Positions 1 through 6,516 of a DNA stretch of 45,693 nt are shown here, piece after piece (positions within the stretch are counted from its first letter, which is position 1; the number at the start of each line of letters is the position of its first letter). Below the pieces are notes generated by a model. That model worked only from the letters and a program-made list of their open reading frames with translations, ran no database searches and was not told the DNA's origin. A program made the position numbers and the translations under genes. The stretch is from Candidatus Saccharimonadota bacterium. Lineage in GTDB: Bacteria; Patescibacteriota; Saccharimonadia; UBA4664. Location of the stretch: NCBI GenBank assembly GCA_029288275.1, contig JARIHM010000085.1, positions 1 through 45,693 on the forward strand, written 5' to 3'.

Positions 1-25
1 GGTTCGAATCCCACTCTCTCCGCCA
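1..25 (+). tRNA. 3' end of a tRNA, probably tRNA-Ser (cut by window)
   Basis: The T-loop motif GGTTCGAATCC is at 1-11, the acceptor strand TCTCTCC at 15-21, a G discriminator at 22 and an encoded CCA at 23-25. The layout and the G discriminator match the two complete tRNA-Ser genes in this window (6070-6159 and 30192-30279). The anticodon lies outside the window, so the Ser assignment is an inference. Confidence 0.75.
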
Positions 26-26
26 G

Positions 27-55
27 AAAACGTCGCACCGTAGTGGGGCGTTTTC
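27..55 (+). terminator. Rho-independent terminator after the tRNA
   Basis: AAAACG at 27-32 pairs with CGTTTT at 49-54. CAC and GTG pair inside, so the hairpin ends in a T run directly behind the tRNA CCA. Confidence 0.6.
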
Positions 56-133
56 TTGTGCCTTCAAGCATAACCATAATGTTGTACTTATTGGCCAATG
101 TGCGCCATAATATGAGTGAAATAGGAAATCCGT

Positions 134-730
134 ATGCCGCCAGAGGATGTAACCAACCAGACGAATGCTGTTCCCGCGCCAGAGCCGTCCGTCACGCCCG
201 AGCCCCCTATGCCTACGCCTGTGTCGGAGTCGACGGTCGATGATGCATTGCCGGAAGTCCCCGAGGAGCCCACTCAGCCGCCATATAGCTGGCAAGCTTC
301 GGAATACGCTCATCATCACAAGGGCGCCACGTGGTATGTGGGCTTGGCGGTTATTGTAGTAGTGCTACTGGCAGTGGCAGTTGTATTAAAACTATGGCTT
401 AGCCTAGCCGTGTTTGCAGTTATGGGAATCGCGATCGCCGTGTATGCCCACAAGCCACCGCGGGTCCTTACGTATCAACTCGATAGTAAAGGTATTACCA
501 TCGAGGGCAAGCTCTATCCCTACACCGCCTTCCGCTCGTTCGCGGTTTTGAGCGATATCTCCTGGCACCTTATCGACTTAGAGCCTACCCAGCGCTTTAT
601 GCCTCGCCTCTCGGTGCTATTTGGCGATGAAGATTTTGATGCCATCGTTGATCACCTGAGCGAGCATCTGCCACGGGTTGATCGCGACCCTGATCTGGTG
701 GAGCGCCTCACTCGCTATCTGCGCTTCTAG
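134..730 (+). CDS. Two-TM membrane protein with C-terminal PH-like domain
   Basis: This is a 198-aa protein of unknown function. Residues 1-55 are a flexible Pro/Glu/Thr-rich stretch. Two hydrophobic helices lie at about 67-86 and 88-105. Residues 106-198 form a hydrophilic domain whose start (YQLDSKGITIEGKLYPY) resembles bacterial PH-like membrane domains; that is an inference from pattern only. The helices are close together, so both ends probably face the cytoplasm. The ATG at 134 follows a weak AGGA at 123-126, and an in-frame stop just upstream rules out a longer protein. It is monocistronic between a tRNA and a terminator. No enzymatic motif is visible. Confidence 0.8.
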   Translation: MPPEDVTNQTNAVPAPEPSVTPEPPMPTPVSESTVDDALPEVPEEPTQPPYSWQASEYAHHHKGATWYVGLAVIVVVLLAVAVVLKLWLSLAVFAVMGIAIAVYAHKPPRVLTYQLDSKGITIEGKLYPYTAFRSFAVLSDISWHLIDLEPTQRFMPRLSVLFGDEDFDAIVDHLSEHLPRVDRDPDLVERLTRYLRF

Positions 731-750
731 ATTATCGAATAAACCAAGAA

Positions 751-782
751 AAGGCCCGGTCGGAACTTTCCGACCGGGCTTG
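751..782. terminator. Bidirectional terminator
   Basis: A 10-bp perfect stem, CCCGGTCGGA (755-764) with TCCGACCGGG (769-778), is flanked by A-rich and T-rich arms. It separates two convergent genes ending at 730 (+) and 802 (-). Confidence 0.85.
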
Positions 783-801
783 GGTTTTGGAGCTGGGCAA
801 C

Positions 802-2598
802 TCATCTTGCCCATTTGGGTGGTTGTTTCGCTACCTGCTGCGACCGAATCCAGGCTTCCACATCTTCCCGCAAAACAGCGTATGATCTGGCGCCATCGTT
901 GAGCACCGCACCATGAAAGCTACGCAGGTCAAAAGCACTGCCAAGGGCGGCTTCAGCCTCGGCGCGCAAAGCCTTAAACCATCGACGGCCAATGGAGTAG
1001 GCGCTTGCCTGTCCTGGCCAAGCTATGGCGCGTAGGATTTCCGAATGGTCGTCAGCGAACATCTCACGCTGCCTGACCTGCGCTGTGGCTAGATCCCAGC
1101 GCTCGCCATTGACGCCAAGATCGAGCCGGCTCATTCGCAATACGTGCGCATATGTTCGGAGCCGCCGCCCTACCTGCCATGGCGTCTCCTCAATCTGTAA
1201 ATCGTGGGCCAAGCTCTCGGCGTACATGGCATAGCCTTCAACGAACGTCAGCGCCGGCGTGCAGCTGCGGAGAAGGCTTGGCAATGTACGCGCGCCGAGT
1301 TCTTGCTGCCACGCAAGTTGCTGGTGGTGCCCGGCCCGTCCTTCGTGCAGCGATAAGCGCAGTACGGCGAGCCCAGGATAACAACCGTTCAGAGGGAGGT
1401 TGAACCTGCCCGGGTGCCTGCCGTTATGGCTTGGCATGCTGTAGGATGGGGCGTTGGCGGCCGCACCAGGACTTGTGTCGATGTTGATCTCGAAGGCTGC
1501 CTTTGGCACTTGATTAAAAATTCGGTGCAGGTTCGCTTGTATCGCTACGTCTTGATCCTTAAACTTTGCTTCTATCCAGCGAGGCGTCTGAAGCTCCCAG
1601 TCTGGATTGTCTAGCCTTTTCAGAAAATCGCATAGCTTGGCATTCCGCATATTCGTTTGGGCCTTTACGGCTTCCAGAGCGGCGATGGTTTTGCGCCACT
1701 CTTCTTCGATTATCGCGATCACACTTTGCACGGTGGCATCGTTGTCGTAAGCGTAATAGCGCACCAAGTTGAGGTACTGCTGGTCACCATTCGGCAATGC
1801 CCACATACCAACACGTGCATTGCCACGGCACCGGGACAAGTACGTGTGCTTCACAAAACTGTACAGTTTTTCGTACGCCGGCAGGAGTACTTCCGTTACG
1901 GTTGCCTCATGTTTATTGTAATCGTCGAACGTCAATCTCCCCTTCAGGCCGTACATTCTCCCATCCGCAAGCTTGCAGAGCGGCTTTACGAACTGATGAA
2001 CATCGCCGCTAATGAGGCCACCCAGTTGTTCGAGTGCCACTTCCATTACTATCCGAACTTGGGTATCGCCGTGTACGATACCCTCGTGCATATTCTCGAT
2101 GGCTTTATCTACCCATTCCGGGAACGACCTATACCGCGTCTGTGCCAGGTCAAAGTCTGCGGCACTCTCAAGCTCGTACTTGCCTTCACCACTTTCATCC
2201 AGGCCCATTCGAAGCGGGAAGCTGGCGTATGTGTGATCTAATGGGCGGCGCCAGGCGGTATTTTCCAGAAGGCCCTGTCGCACAGTCAGCTCCATTGTGA
2301 GGCGATCAGCGATCTGGCGGTCTCGACTTGAGCATTCTTTCTTGGTAAAAGGCCTCAGCCGTTGCAGTGCGTTGACGTACGTGGCAGCCGTACTCTGCCG
2401 AAGCTCTGGATTAATTGAGTGCGGATCAATCACACTTGAGGTATGCTCAGGCAATCTGTTGCCGAGCCCGTTCATTTCAAAGTCCCCAAGTGGATTGTAG
2501 CAAGCCACCTGTATGTCGATATCCCGAGTTACCTCTTGAAGCTCAGGGCTCATGAATAGCTCAGGGTCTACCTCATGCTCCCAGTCCGGGTTTGACAT
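802..2598 (-). CDS. DUF885 family metallopeptidase-like protein
   Basis: This 598-aa protein belongs to the DUF885 family of putative zinc-dependent, M3/M32-like peptidases. The signature is LHEGRAGHHQQL at about residue 418, the HE..(P/A)GHH motif of the family, followed by GYAMYAESLAHD. No signal peptide is seen, so a cytoplasmic oligopeptidase or carboxypeptidase role is likely, but the substrate is unknown. The frame could open at a TTG at 2604. I chose ATG 2598 because a perfect TATAAT (2610-2605) ends 6 bases before it, which fits a leaderless mRNA and leaves no room for a Shine-Dalgarno site. The gene is monocistronic and converges on the membrane protein at 134-730. Confidence 0.85.
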   Translation of the reverse strand: MSNPDWEHEVDPELFMSPELQEVTRDIDIQVACYNPLGDFEMNGLGNRLPEHTSSVIDPHSINPELRQSTAATYVNALQRLRPFTKKECSSRDRQIADRLTMELTVRQGLLENTAWRRPLDHTYASFPLRMGLDESGEGKYELESAADFDLAQTRYRSFPEWVDKAIENMHEGIVHGDTQVRIVMEVALEQLGGLISGDVHQFVKPLCKLADGRMYGLKGRLTFDDYNKHEATVTEVLLPAYEKLYSFVKHTYLSRCRGNARVGMWALPNGDQQYLNLVRYYAYDNDATVQSVIAIIEEEWRKTIAALEAVKAQTNMRNAKLCDFLKRLDNPDWELQTPRWIEAKFKDQDVAIQANLHRIFNQVPKAAFEINIDTSPGAAANAPSYSMPSHNGRHPGRFNLPLNGCYPGLAVLRLSLHEGRAGHHQQLAWQQELGARTLPSLLRSCTPALTFVEGYAMYAESLAHDLQIEETPWQVGRRLRTYAHVLRMSRLDLGVNGERWDLATAQVRQREMFADDHSEILRAIAWPGQASAYSIGRRWFKALRAEAEAALGSAFDLRSFHGAVLNDGARSYAVLREDVEAWIRSQQVAKQPPKWAR

Positions 2599-2604
2599 TC
2601 GCAA

Positions 2605-2632
2605 ATTATACTAAATGTGTGGTCATACCCAA
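2605..2632 (-). promoter_or_regulatory. Promoter giving a leaderless mRNA for the DUF885 gene
   Basis: The -35 is TTGGGT (2632-2627), the spacer 16 bp, and the -10 TATAAT (2610-2605). The -10 ends 6 bases before the ATG at 2598, placing the expected transcription start at or within a base or two of the start codon. Confidence 0.7.
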
Positions 2633-2671
2633 AAAGAAAGAGCCTGGTCGGAATGTTGTTCCGACCAGGCT
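2629..2671 (-). terminator. Terminator of the tRNA-derived RNA
   Basis: On the minus strand a 13-bp stem, AGCCTGGTCGGAA with TTCCGACCAGGCT, is followed by a T-rich tail TCTTTCTTTTT. Confidence 0.8.
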
Positions 2672-2682
2672 TGGGTTTGAGG

Positions 2683-2747
2683 CTGGAGCCGGAGACCGCT
2701 GACGCAGTCTCGCTTACTCGGCCGCTGCGCGGCTAAGCTGGCTCCAG
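2683..2747 (-). ncRNA. Three-way junction domain of the RNA
   Basis: The outer stem CTGGAGCC (2747-2740) pairs with GGCTCCAG (2690-2683). Inside are hairpin GAGACTGC-GTCA-GCGGTCTC (2711-2692, 8 bp) and hairpin GCTTA..TAAGC (2738-2712), itself containing GCCGC-GCA-GCGGC. Nearly every base is paired, which is unlikely by chance. Confidence 0.6.
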
Positions 2748-2749
2748 CG

Positions 2750-2945
2750 GCTAAGGGGTTGGATTCGAACCAACGAGGCATACTCGAACTGCCTGAATCC
2801 TCGGGTTCTTCGTCACCATTCGCTAGCTTTCACTACCGGCTTTCGCCGCCATCACCCACAAACACCAGGTACGATCTGGCGCCTATATGGGAGAACGATG
2901 TGCTCCTGGATCAGCCCGGCGCCTTACCACTTGGCTACCCTTAGC
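2750..2945 (-). tRNA. tRNA-like domain with a ~107-nt insertion in the anticodon loop
   Basis: The 5' strand GCTAAGGG (2945-2938) pairs perfectly over 8 bp with CCCTTAGC (2757-2750). In register are TA at positions 8-9, D-arm GCC-AAGTGGTAA-GGC (2935-2921), half an anticodon stem CCGGG plus CT (2919-2913), a possible 3' half CCCGA (2805-2801, 4 of 5 pairs), a variable arm AGGCA..TGCCT (2794-2776) and a perfect T-arm GTTGG-TTCGAAT-CCAAC (2774-2758). Between CT and CCCGA lie 107 nt with their own hairpins, including CGGC-GAAA-GCCG. No CCA is encoded, unlike the neighbouring tRNAs. The anticodon cannot be assigned. It may be an intron-bearing class II tRNA or a tRNA-like domain of a larger RNA. 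Confidence 0.5.
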
Positions 2946-3002
2946 ACACTTGGCAAGCTGCATCTGCCACCGTACGGCCGCTCTCATTTGAGCTACAAGT
3001 GC
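2946..3002 (-). tRNA. Truncated tRNA-Arg-like fold (pseudo-tRNA)
   Basis: Acceptor strands GCACTTG (3002-2996) and CAAGTGT (2952-2946) pair, and the D-arm GCTC-AAATGA-GAGC is intact. The anticodon arm is weak (one mismatch) with loop GTACGGT, which would read ACG. The T-arm has shrunk to GCAGCTTGC and lacks TTCGA. It resembles the functional tRNA-Arg at 3085-3161 at both ends, so it is probably a degenerate copy. It abuts the next tRNA-like element without a single spacer base. Confidence 0.45.
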
Positions 3003-3008
3003 TCGCCT

Positions 3009-3037
3009 AAAATATCAGAACAATCATGCGGGGGCAA
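3009..3037 (-). promoter_or_regulatory. Promoter of the tRNA-derived RNA
   Basis: The -35 is TTGCCC (3037-3032), the spacer exactly 17 bp, and the -10 TATTTT (3014-3009). Six bases separate it from G3002, so the transcript is expected to begin at the first base of the acceptor stem. Confidence 0.65.
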
Positions 3038-3044
3038 GCATAAC

Positions 3045-3066
3045 AAAAAACCGGCCCGAAAGCCGA
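3045..3066 (-). terminator. Terminator after tRNA-Arg
   Basis: On the minus strand the hairpin CGGC-TTTCGG-GCCG is followed by TTTTTT, 19 bases after the tRNA CCA. It separates tRNA-Arg from the structured RNA downstream. Confidence 0.7.
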
Positions 3067-3084
3067 TTTATTACAAATAATTTC

Positions 3085-3161
3085 TGGTGCGCTTGGCAGG
3101 ACTCGAACCTGCGACCCTCAGCACCGCAAGCTGATGCTCTAATCCACTGAGCTACAAGCGC
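3085..3161 (-). tRNA. tRNA-Arg(GCG)
   Basis: This is a 77-nt class I tRNA. Acceptor GCGCTTG pairs with CAAGCGC, the D-stem is GCTC/GAGC, the anticodon stem TCAGC/GCTGA with loop TTGCGGT, the T-arm GCAGG-TTCGAGT-CCTGC, with discriminator A and encoded CCA (3087-3085). The anticodon GCG reads CGC/CGU. Most bacteria read these codons with an ACG tRNA edited to inosine, so GCG at position 34 is unusual. Confidence 0.9.
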
Positions 3162-3185
3162 ATGACCTTACGAGACTACCATAAA

Positions 3186-3563
3186 CTAGGTCGTTTGGGA
3201 AGTCCCCAGGAGCTCATTAGCCTTATCGACGATAACCTGGGGTTCATTATCGGACTTCACGAGCACGGCCGCCGCACCCTTTTGCAACACCTTTTGGGCA
3301 TCTTCCGGAGTCGACAGATTGGTGAGTACCACCACCGGTGTACTTTTCAAATTAGGATCGGCCTTGATGGCATCAAGCACTTGAAAACCATCCATTTGTG
3401 GCATCATAAGATCGGTAAAGATAATATCTGGCTGGAAACTACGGGCCTTCTCTACGCCAGCGGCGCCGTCTTCGGCTGTTTCGGCGGTGTAGCCGGAGAC
3501 CTCAAACTTACGGCTATAGACCTTGCGGTAGGCTAGGTCGTCTTCGATGATCAGTACTTTCAT
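3186..3563 (-). CDS. Single-domain response regulator (CheY-like receiver)
   Basis: This 125-aa protein is only a receiver domain. The acidic pocket is E7/D8/D9, the phospho-acceptor is D51 in IIFTDLMMPQMDG, the switch Thr is T81 in VVVLTN and the conserved Lys is K103 in VLVKSD. There is no output domain, so it acts through protein contact or relays phosphate. ATG 3563 is preceded by AAGGAGGT at ideal spacing and lies 15 bases after the stop of the histidine kinase gene, so the two are one operon and very likely cognate partners. The kinase has no receiver of its own. The target is not visible in the window. Confidence 0.92.
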   Translation of the reverse strand: MKVLIIEDDLAYRKVYSRKFEVSGYTAETAEDGAAGVEKARSFQPDIIFTDLMMPQMDGFQVLDAIKADPNLKSTPVVVLTNLSTPEDAQKVLQKGAAAVLVKSDNEPQVIVDKANELLGTSQTT

Positions 3564-3578
3564 AATTACCTCCTTGCA

Positions 3579-5798
3579 TTACTTTTGATCTGGATGCAGC
3601 ATGGCTTCTCGAGCAACTTCTTCCTGCACACGCTGGGCGGCTGGAGTCTGAGCTTGCAACAGGGTGAAGGCAAAAACGCTTCCCTGCCCACTCTGCGAGT
3701 GCTTGATCCAGAGCTCGCCACCCATCTTGCGGATCATCTCGCGCGAGATATACAATCCCAGGCCGGTGCCAGGTGGTCGACCCTTCTGACTCGATGACAC
3801 CTGCTGGAATTTATTGAAGAGTTTAGCCTGGTCCTCTAGTGAGATACCCATACCGGTGTCGGTCACTGTAATTTCAACCTTGCCAGCATCAATTACGGTG
3901 CCAATATGAATGCCGCCCTTGTCGGTAAACTTAAGCGCATTACCTACCAAGTTCGTAAGTACCTGCTTTACCTTGTTCGGGTCAGCCAACACGGCGATCT
4001 TATCAGGAGTGTGGTAATCCAGCTCCAGGCCCTTCTCTTTGGCCAGTGGTGTCAGTACGGCTGCTACCTCGTGGAGCATATCGCCCAGGTCATTTTCCGC
4101 TAAATCAAAGCGCATACGCCCAGCCTCGATTCGGGCTGCATCCAGCATATCATTCACGAGCTCGACTAAGCGTAGGGTAGAATTACGAATATCGTTCAGT
4201 GGTTCCACCAGATTATCGTTGACGGGACCATAATCACCGGTCAGGATCATCGACACGAAGGCTCGAATGGCGCCCATGGGCGTGCGCAGCTCATGTGAGG
4301 CGATGGACACAAAGTCATCTTTCAGGTGATCAAGCTCCTTTTCATGCGTGATGTCGCGGAATACCACGACGGCGCCTTGCACTTTCCCATTACTGTCGAC
4401 AATGGGCGCAGCGCTGTCGGCCACGGGAATAGAGCTGCCATCTAGCCGTCGCAGCGCGGTATTGAGTGCCATAGCTGCCTTCTTGCCGGCCAAAGCTTCG
4501 TGAATGAAGGAGTCTACGAGGCGACCATCCTTCTCATTGTAGAAATTAAGTACGTCGGTGTAGGGGTGGCCTAGCGCCTCTTTGGCGGAATGATCCGTGA
4601 GCTCCTCGGCGGCGTGGTTAAACAGAATGATCCTGCGTTTTGTATCAATGGCAAACACCCCGTCGCCAATGCTACCCAGCATTGCTTCGGCCTTGGCCTT
4701 TTCGGTTGAAAGCTTTTCTTCGGCCTCGTGCCGCACTGTGACATCGTTAAATACCGCAATACCACCTACGAGAGCACCACTAGCATTATGCAGTGGACTG
4801 CCACTTACATTGATATATCTGGCTTTGCGAAGCCTTTTATTCCTAATATACATCTCTACATCATGGGTATCTTTGCCGCTTAATGCCTGCATTAGCGGCA
4901 GCTGTTCATTGGGGAAGGGCGTGACTCCGTCGGTCAAGTACGTGCCGTAATTTTTGGACCACTCGTTCGGGTCCATCTGCATCATGCCTGCCCCCAGCAG
5001 CTCCTCGGCGGCTTTATTGAAGAGCACAAATTCGCCCTTCTTATTGGCCACCACTAGGCCCTCCACCATGCTATCGATGATGGCCTTGAGCCGCGCTTCG
5101 CTCTCGGACAGGGCATCCTCAATCTTCTTGCGGGCAGTGAGATCGCGGTTGATGATCACCATAGCGCTCACCACCACAATCAGTGACAGGAGCGTCCCGG
5201 CCATATCTGCAAGGACGCTATTAAGCCCAATTTGATTGGATCGAACAGTATCATTGGTAATAGTGGCCTCTTCACTGTCATTGAGGGCGGCGATCTTTTG
5301 ACGGATTTGATCCATATAGCTCTGACCCGCACCGGTGAGCACCACAGACTGGGCAGCCGCAAAACCTTTGGTGCGACGGAGTGTAACGGTCTGGTTTAAT
5401 TCGGCTAGCTTCTTGTCACCTAGATCATCGATCTCCTGAATAAGCTGGCGGTCCGCCTGAATGGTGGTTAGGCTGAGCAGCTTATGAATTAAGTTGTTTT
5501 GCTCCTTCATCGCCTGATTATAGGGATCAAGGTAACTATCCTGACCAGTAAGCAGGTAACCGCGCTGGCCAGTCTCGGCGTTTACGAGGTTTGTCAGCAG
5601 CTGGTTGCTGGCCAGCTCGGCTTGGAAGGCTCGAGTTCGCTCGGATCGAGTGGTGTTTAGCCGTAAGATGCTAAGGGCCGATACCGCGCCCACTCCTGCC
5701 ACAATGACGAGCCCAGTTATGAGCCCCAGGTTTACTTTAGTACCAATGGAAAGTTGTTTTGCCTTAGGCTTTGTTGCCTGCTGTGTGTGCCCCAACAC
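3579..5798 (-). CDS. Membrane histidine kinase, CHASE3-PAS-PAS-HisKA-HATPase
   Basis: This 739-aa sensor kinase has TM1 at about 24-46 and a CHASE3 sensor outside the membrane at about 50-185 with the hallmark NAETGQRGYLLTGQ. TM2 is at about 195-216, followed by a short coil and two PAS domains (about 231-355 and 362-485). The HisKA domain carries H502 in SIASHELRTP, and the HATPase domain has N-box NLVGNALKF (616-624), G1 DTGMGI (647-652) and G2 GTGLGL (677-682). All catalytic residues are present. Start GTG 5798 is the first in-frame start after a -10-like TATACT at 5829-5824; no good Shine-Dalgarno site is visible. The gene is first in a two-gene operon with the receiver protein at 3186. 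Such a complete sensor is more than expected of a host-dependent minimal genome. Confidence 0.93.
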   Translation of the reverse strand: MLGHTQQATKPKAKQLSIGTKVNLGLITGLVIVAGVGAVSALSILRLNTTRSERTRAFQAELASNQLLTNLVNAETGQRGYLLTGQDSYLDPYNQAMKEQNNLIHKLLSLTTIQADRQLIQEIDDLGDKKLAELNQTVTLRRTKGFAAAQSVVLTGAGQSYMDQIRQKIAALNDSEEATITNDTVRSNQIGLNSVLADMAGTLLSLIVVVSAMVIINRDLTARKKIEDALSESEARLKAIIDSMVEGLVVANKKGEFVLFNKAAEELLGAGMMQMDPNEWSKNYGTYLTDGVTPFPNEQLPLMQALSGKDTHDVEMYIRNKRLRKARYINVSGSPLHNASGALVGGIAVFNDVTVRHEAEEKLSTEKAKAEAMLGSIGDGVFAIDTKRRIILFNHAAEELTDHSAKEALGHPYTDVLNFYNEKDGRLVDSFIHEALAGKKAAMALNTALRRLDGSSIPVADSAAPIVDSNGKVQGAVVVFRDITHEKELDHLKDDFVSIASHELRTPMGAIRAFVSMILTGDYGPVNDNLVEPLNDIRNSTLRLVELVNDMLDAARIEAGRMRFDLAENDLGDMLHEVAAVLTPLAKEKGLELDYHTPDKIAVLADPNKVKQVLTNLVGNALKFTDKGGIHIGTVIDAGKVEITVTDTGMGISLEDQAKLFNKFQQVSSSQKGRPPGTGLGLYISREMIRKMGGELWIKHSQSGQGSVFAFTLLQAQTPAAQRVQEEVAREAMLHPDQK

Positions 5799-5823
5799 GA
5801 TGCCGCCGTTAATGCTAATGCTT

Positions 5824-6069
5824 AGTATAGACCAATCAAGGATGAAAGTACCTAGCCTCGCATACAGAGAGCGGCCTAATTTTGCCTAAACAGCGGTTTT
5901 GGCCCTATAAACAAATAAAATCATATAATCGTGATCCCGCTGATTTGACAGGATATACTATCCCAGGCTCAACAAGTGGGTCAAAGTATGTTATTCTAAT
6001 CAGGTTCAAGCGCATGTTATGAAATTCGCTTTTGTGCGTTTTCATAAAAAATCGCATTTTAGAAAATTT
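5824..6069. promoter_or_regulatory. Divergent AT-rich promoter region
   Basis: This gene-free region carries a minus-strand -10 candidate TATACT (5829-5824) for the kinase operon and AT-rich sequence leading to tRNA-Ser on the plus strand. No -35 box is convincing on either strand. I see no supported small gene here. Confidence 0.35.
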
Positions 6070-6160
<91 letters not shown>

Positions 6161-6172
6161 GACTTATTTTTT

Positions 6173-6209
6173 AAAGCCCATCAACACTCAGTGTCGATGG
6201 GCTTTTGTT
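6173..6209. terminator. Bidirectional terminator
   Basis: AAAGCCCATC (6173-6182) pairs with GATGGGCTTT (6196-6204 region), with T or A runs on both sides. It ends the tRNA-Ser transcript and, on the other strand, the small basic gene at 6231. Confidence 0.8.
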
Positions 6210-6230
6210 GTGAGACGGCAGACCAATGAA

Positions 6231-6437
6231 TTATTTTCTTCTTTTCTTCTTTTCTTTCTTCTTCGGGTCTGTGTCCGTGGGCTCGCCCGGTAGTTTTTCT
6301 CCGAGCTTCTTGTACAAGCGTCGTTGTTCGCGAGTGCCGTTAGGGTCTGCTCTGGGCATGACCCGAGAGATATTCCGCCCTTTCCGGCTGGGGTTGGTGT
6401 TTGGCGGAACGTCCTCTGGCGGCTTGGCACCGGCCAT
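6231..6437 (-). CDS. Small basic Lys-rich protein
   Basis: This 68-aa protein has no family I recognise. It starts with a Pro-rich segment and ends in a highly charged KKKEKKKRRK tail, which suggests RNA, ribosome or DNA contact (inference). ATG 6437 is preceded by GGGAG at good spacing. A promoter with TTGCCT (6504-6499), 17 bp and TACAAT (6481-6476) lies about 40 bases upstream. It is monocistronic and ends at the bidirectional terminator behind tRNA-Ser. Confidence 0.65.
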   Translation of the reverse strand: MAGAKPPEDVPPNTNPSRKGRNISRVMPRADPNGTREQRRLYKKLGEKLPGEPTDTDPKKKEKKKRRK

Positions 6438-6475
6438 AGTAACTCTCCCTTGTACTAGGTATTTGGGCCACTTCT

Positions 6476-6504
6476 ATTGTAGAAAGCAACCTGGACGGAG
6501 GCAA
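6476..6504 (-). promoter_or_regulatory. Promoter of the small basic gene
   Basis: TTGCCT at 6504-6499, a 17-bp spacer, and TACAAT at 6481-6476, just downstream of the TPR gene stop at 6517. Confidence 0.65.
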
Positions 6505-6516
6505 CCATCGACGAGG

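Larger units (their letters stand above)
2640..3002 (-). ncRNA. Structured tRNA-derived RNA of about 360 nt, unknown class
   Basis: On the minus strand a promoter (TTGCCC, 17 bp, TATTTT; 3037-3009) ends 6 bases before G3002, and a strong terminator closes the unit at 2671-2629. The RNA holds three folded blocks in order: a 57-nt tRNA-like fold (3002-2946), a 196-nt tRNA-like domain with an insertion in the anticodon region (2945-2750), and a three-way junction closed by CTGGAGCC/GGCTCCAG (2747-2683). No credible protein frame is present. I checked it by eye against tmRNA (no alanine tag reading frame, no GGGG..ACCA ends), RNase P RNA (no GAGGAAAGTCC or ACAGAA) and SRP RNA, and it matches none. 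It could be a decayed tRNA array, but the promoter, terminator and intact stems argue for a functional RNA. Confidence 0.55.

Noticed and set aside
1657..2241. Plus-strand frame inside the DUF885 gene
   Set aside because: Antisense shadow of a recognised gene, with no promoter or ribosome site.
2806..2912. Group I intron in the tRNA-like domain
   Set aside because: No P/Q/R/S core sequences are visible, and about 107 nt is shorter than any typical group I ribozyme.
2759..2944. Plus-strand protein frame across the tRNA-like region
   Set aside because: It has no ribosome binding site and is simply the complement of tRNA arms.
2640..3002. tmRNA or RNase P RNA
   Set aside because: No alanine-tag reading frame, no tmRNA end sequences, and none of the universally conserved RNase P motifs were found.
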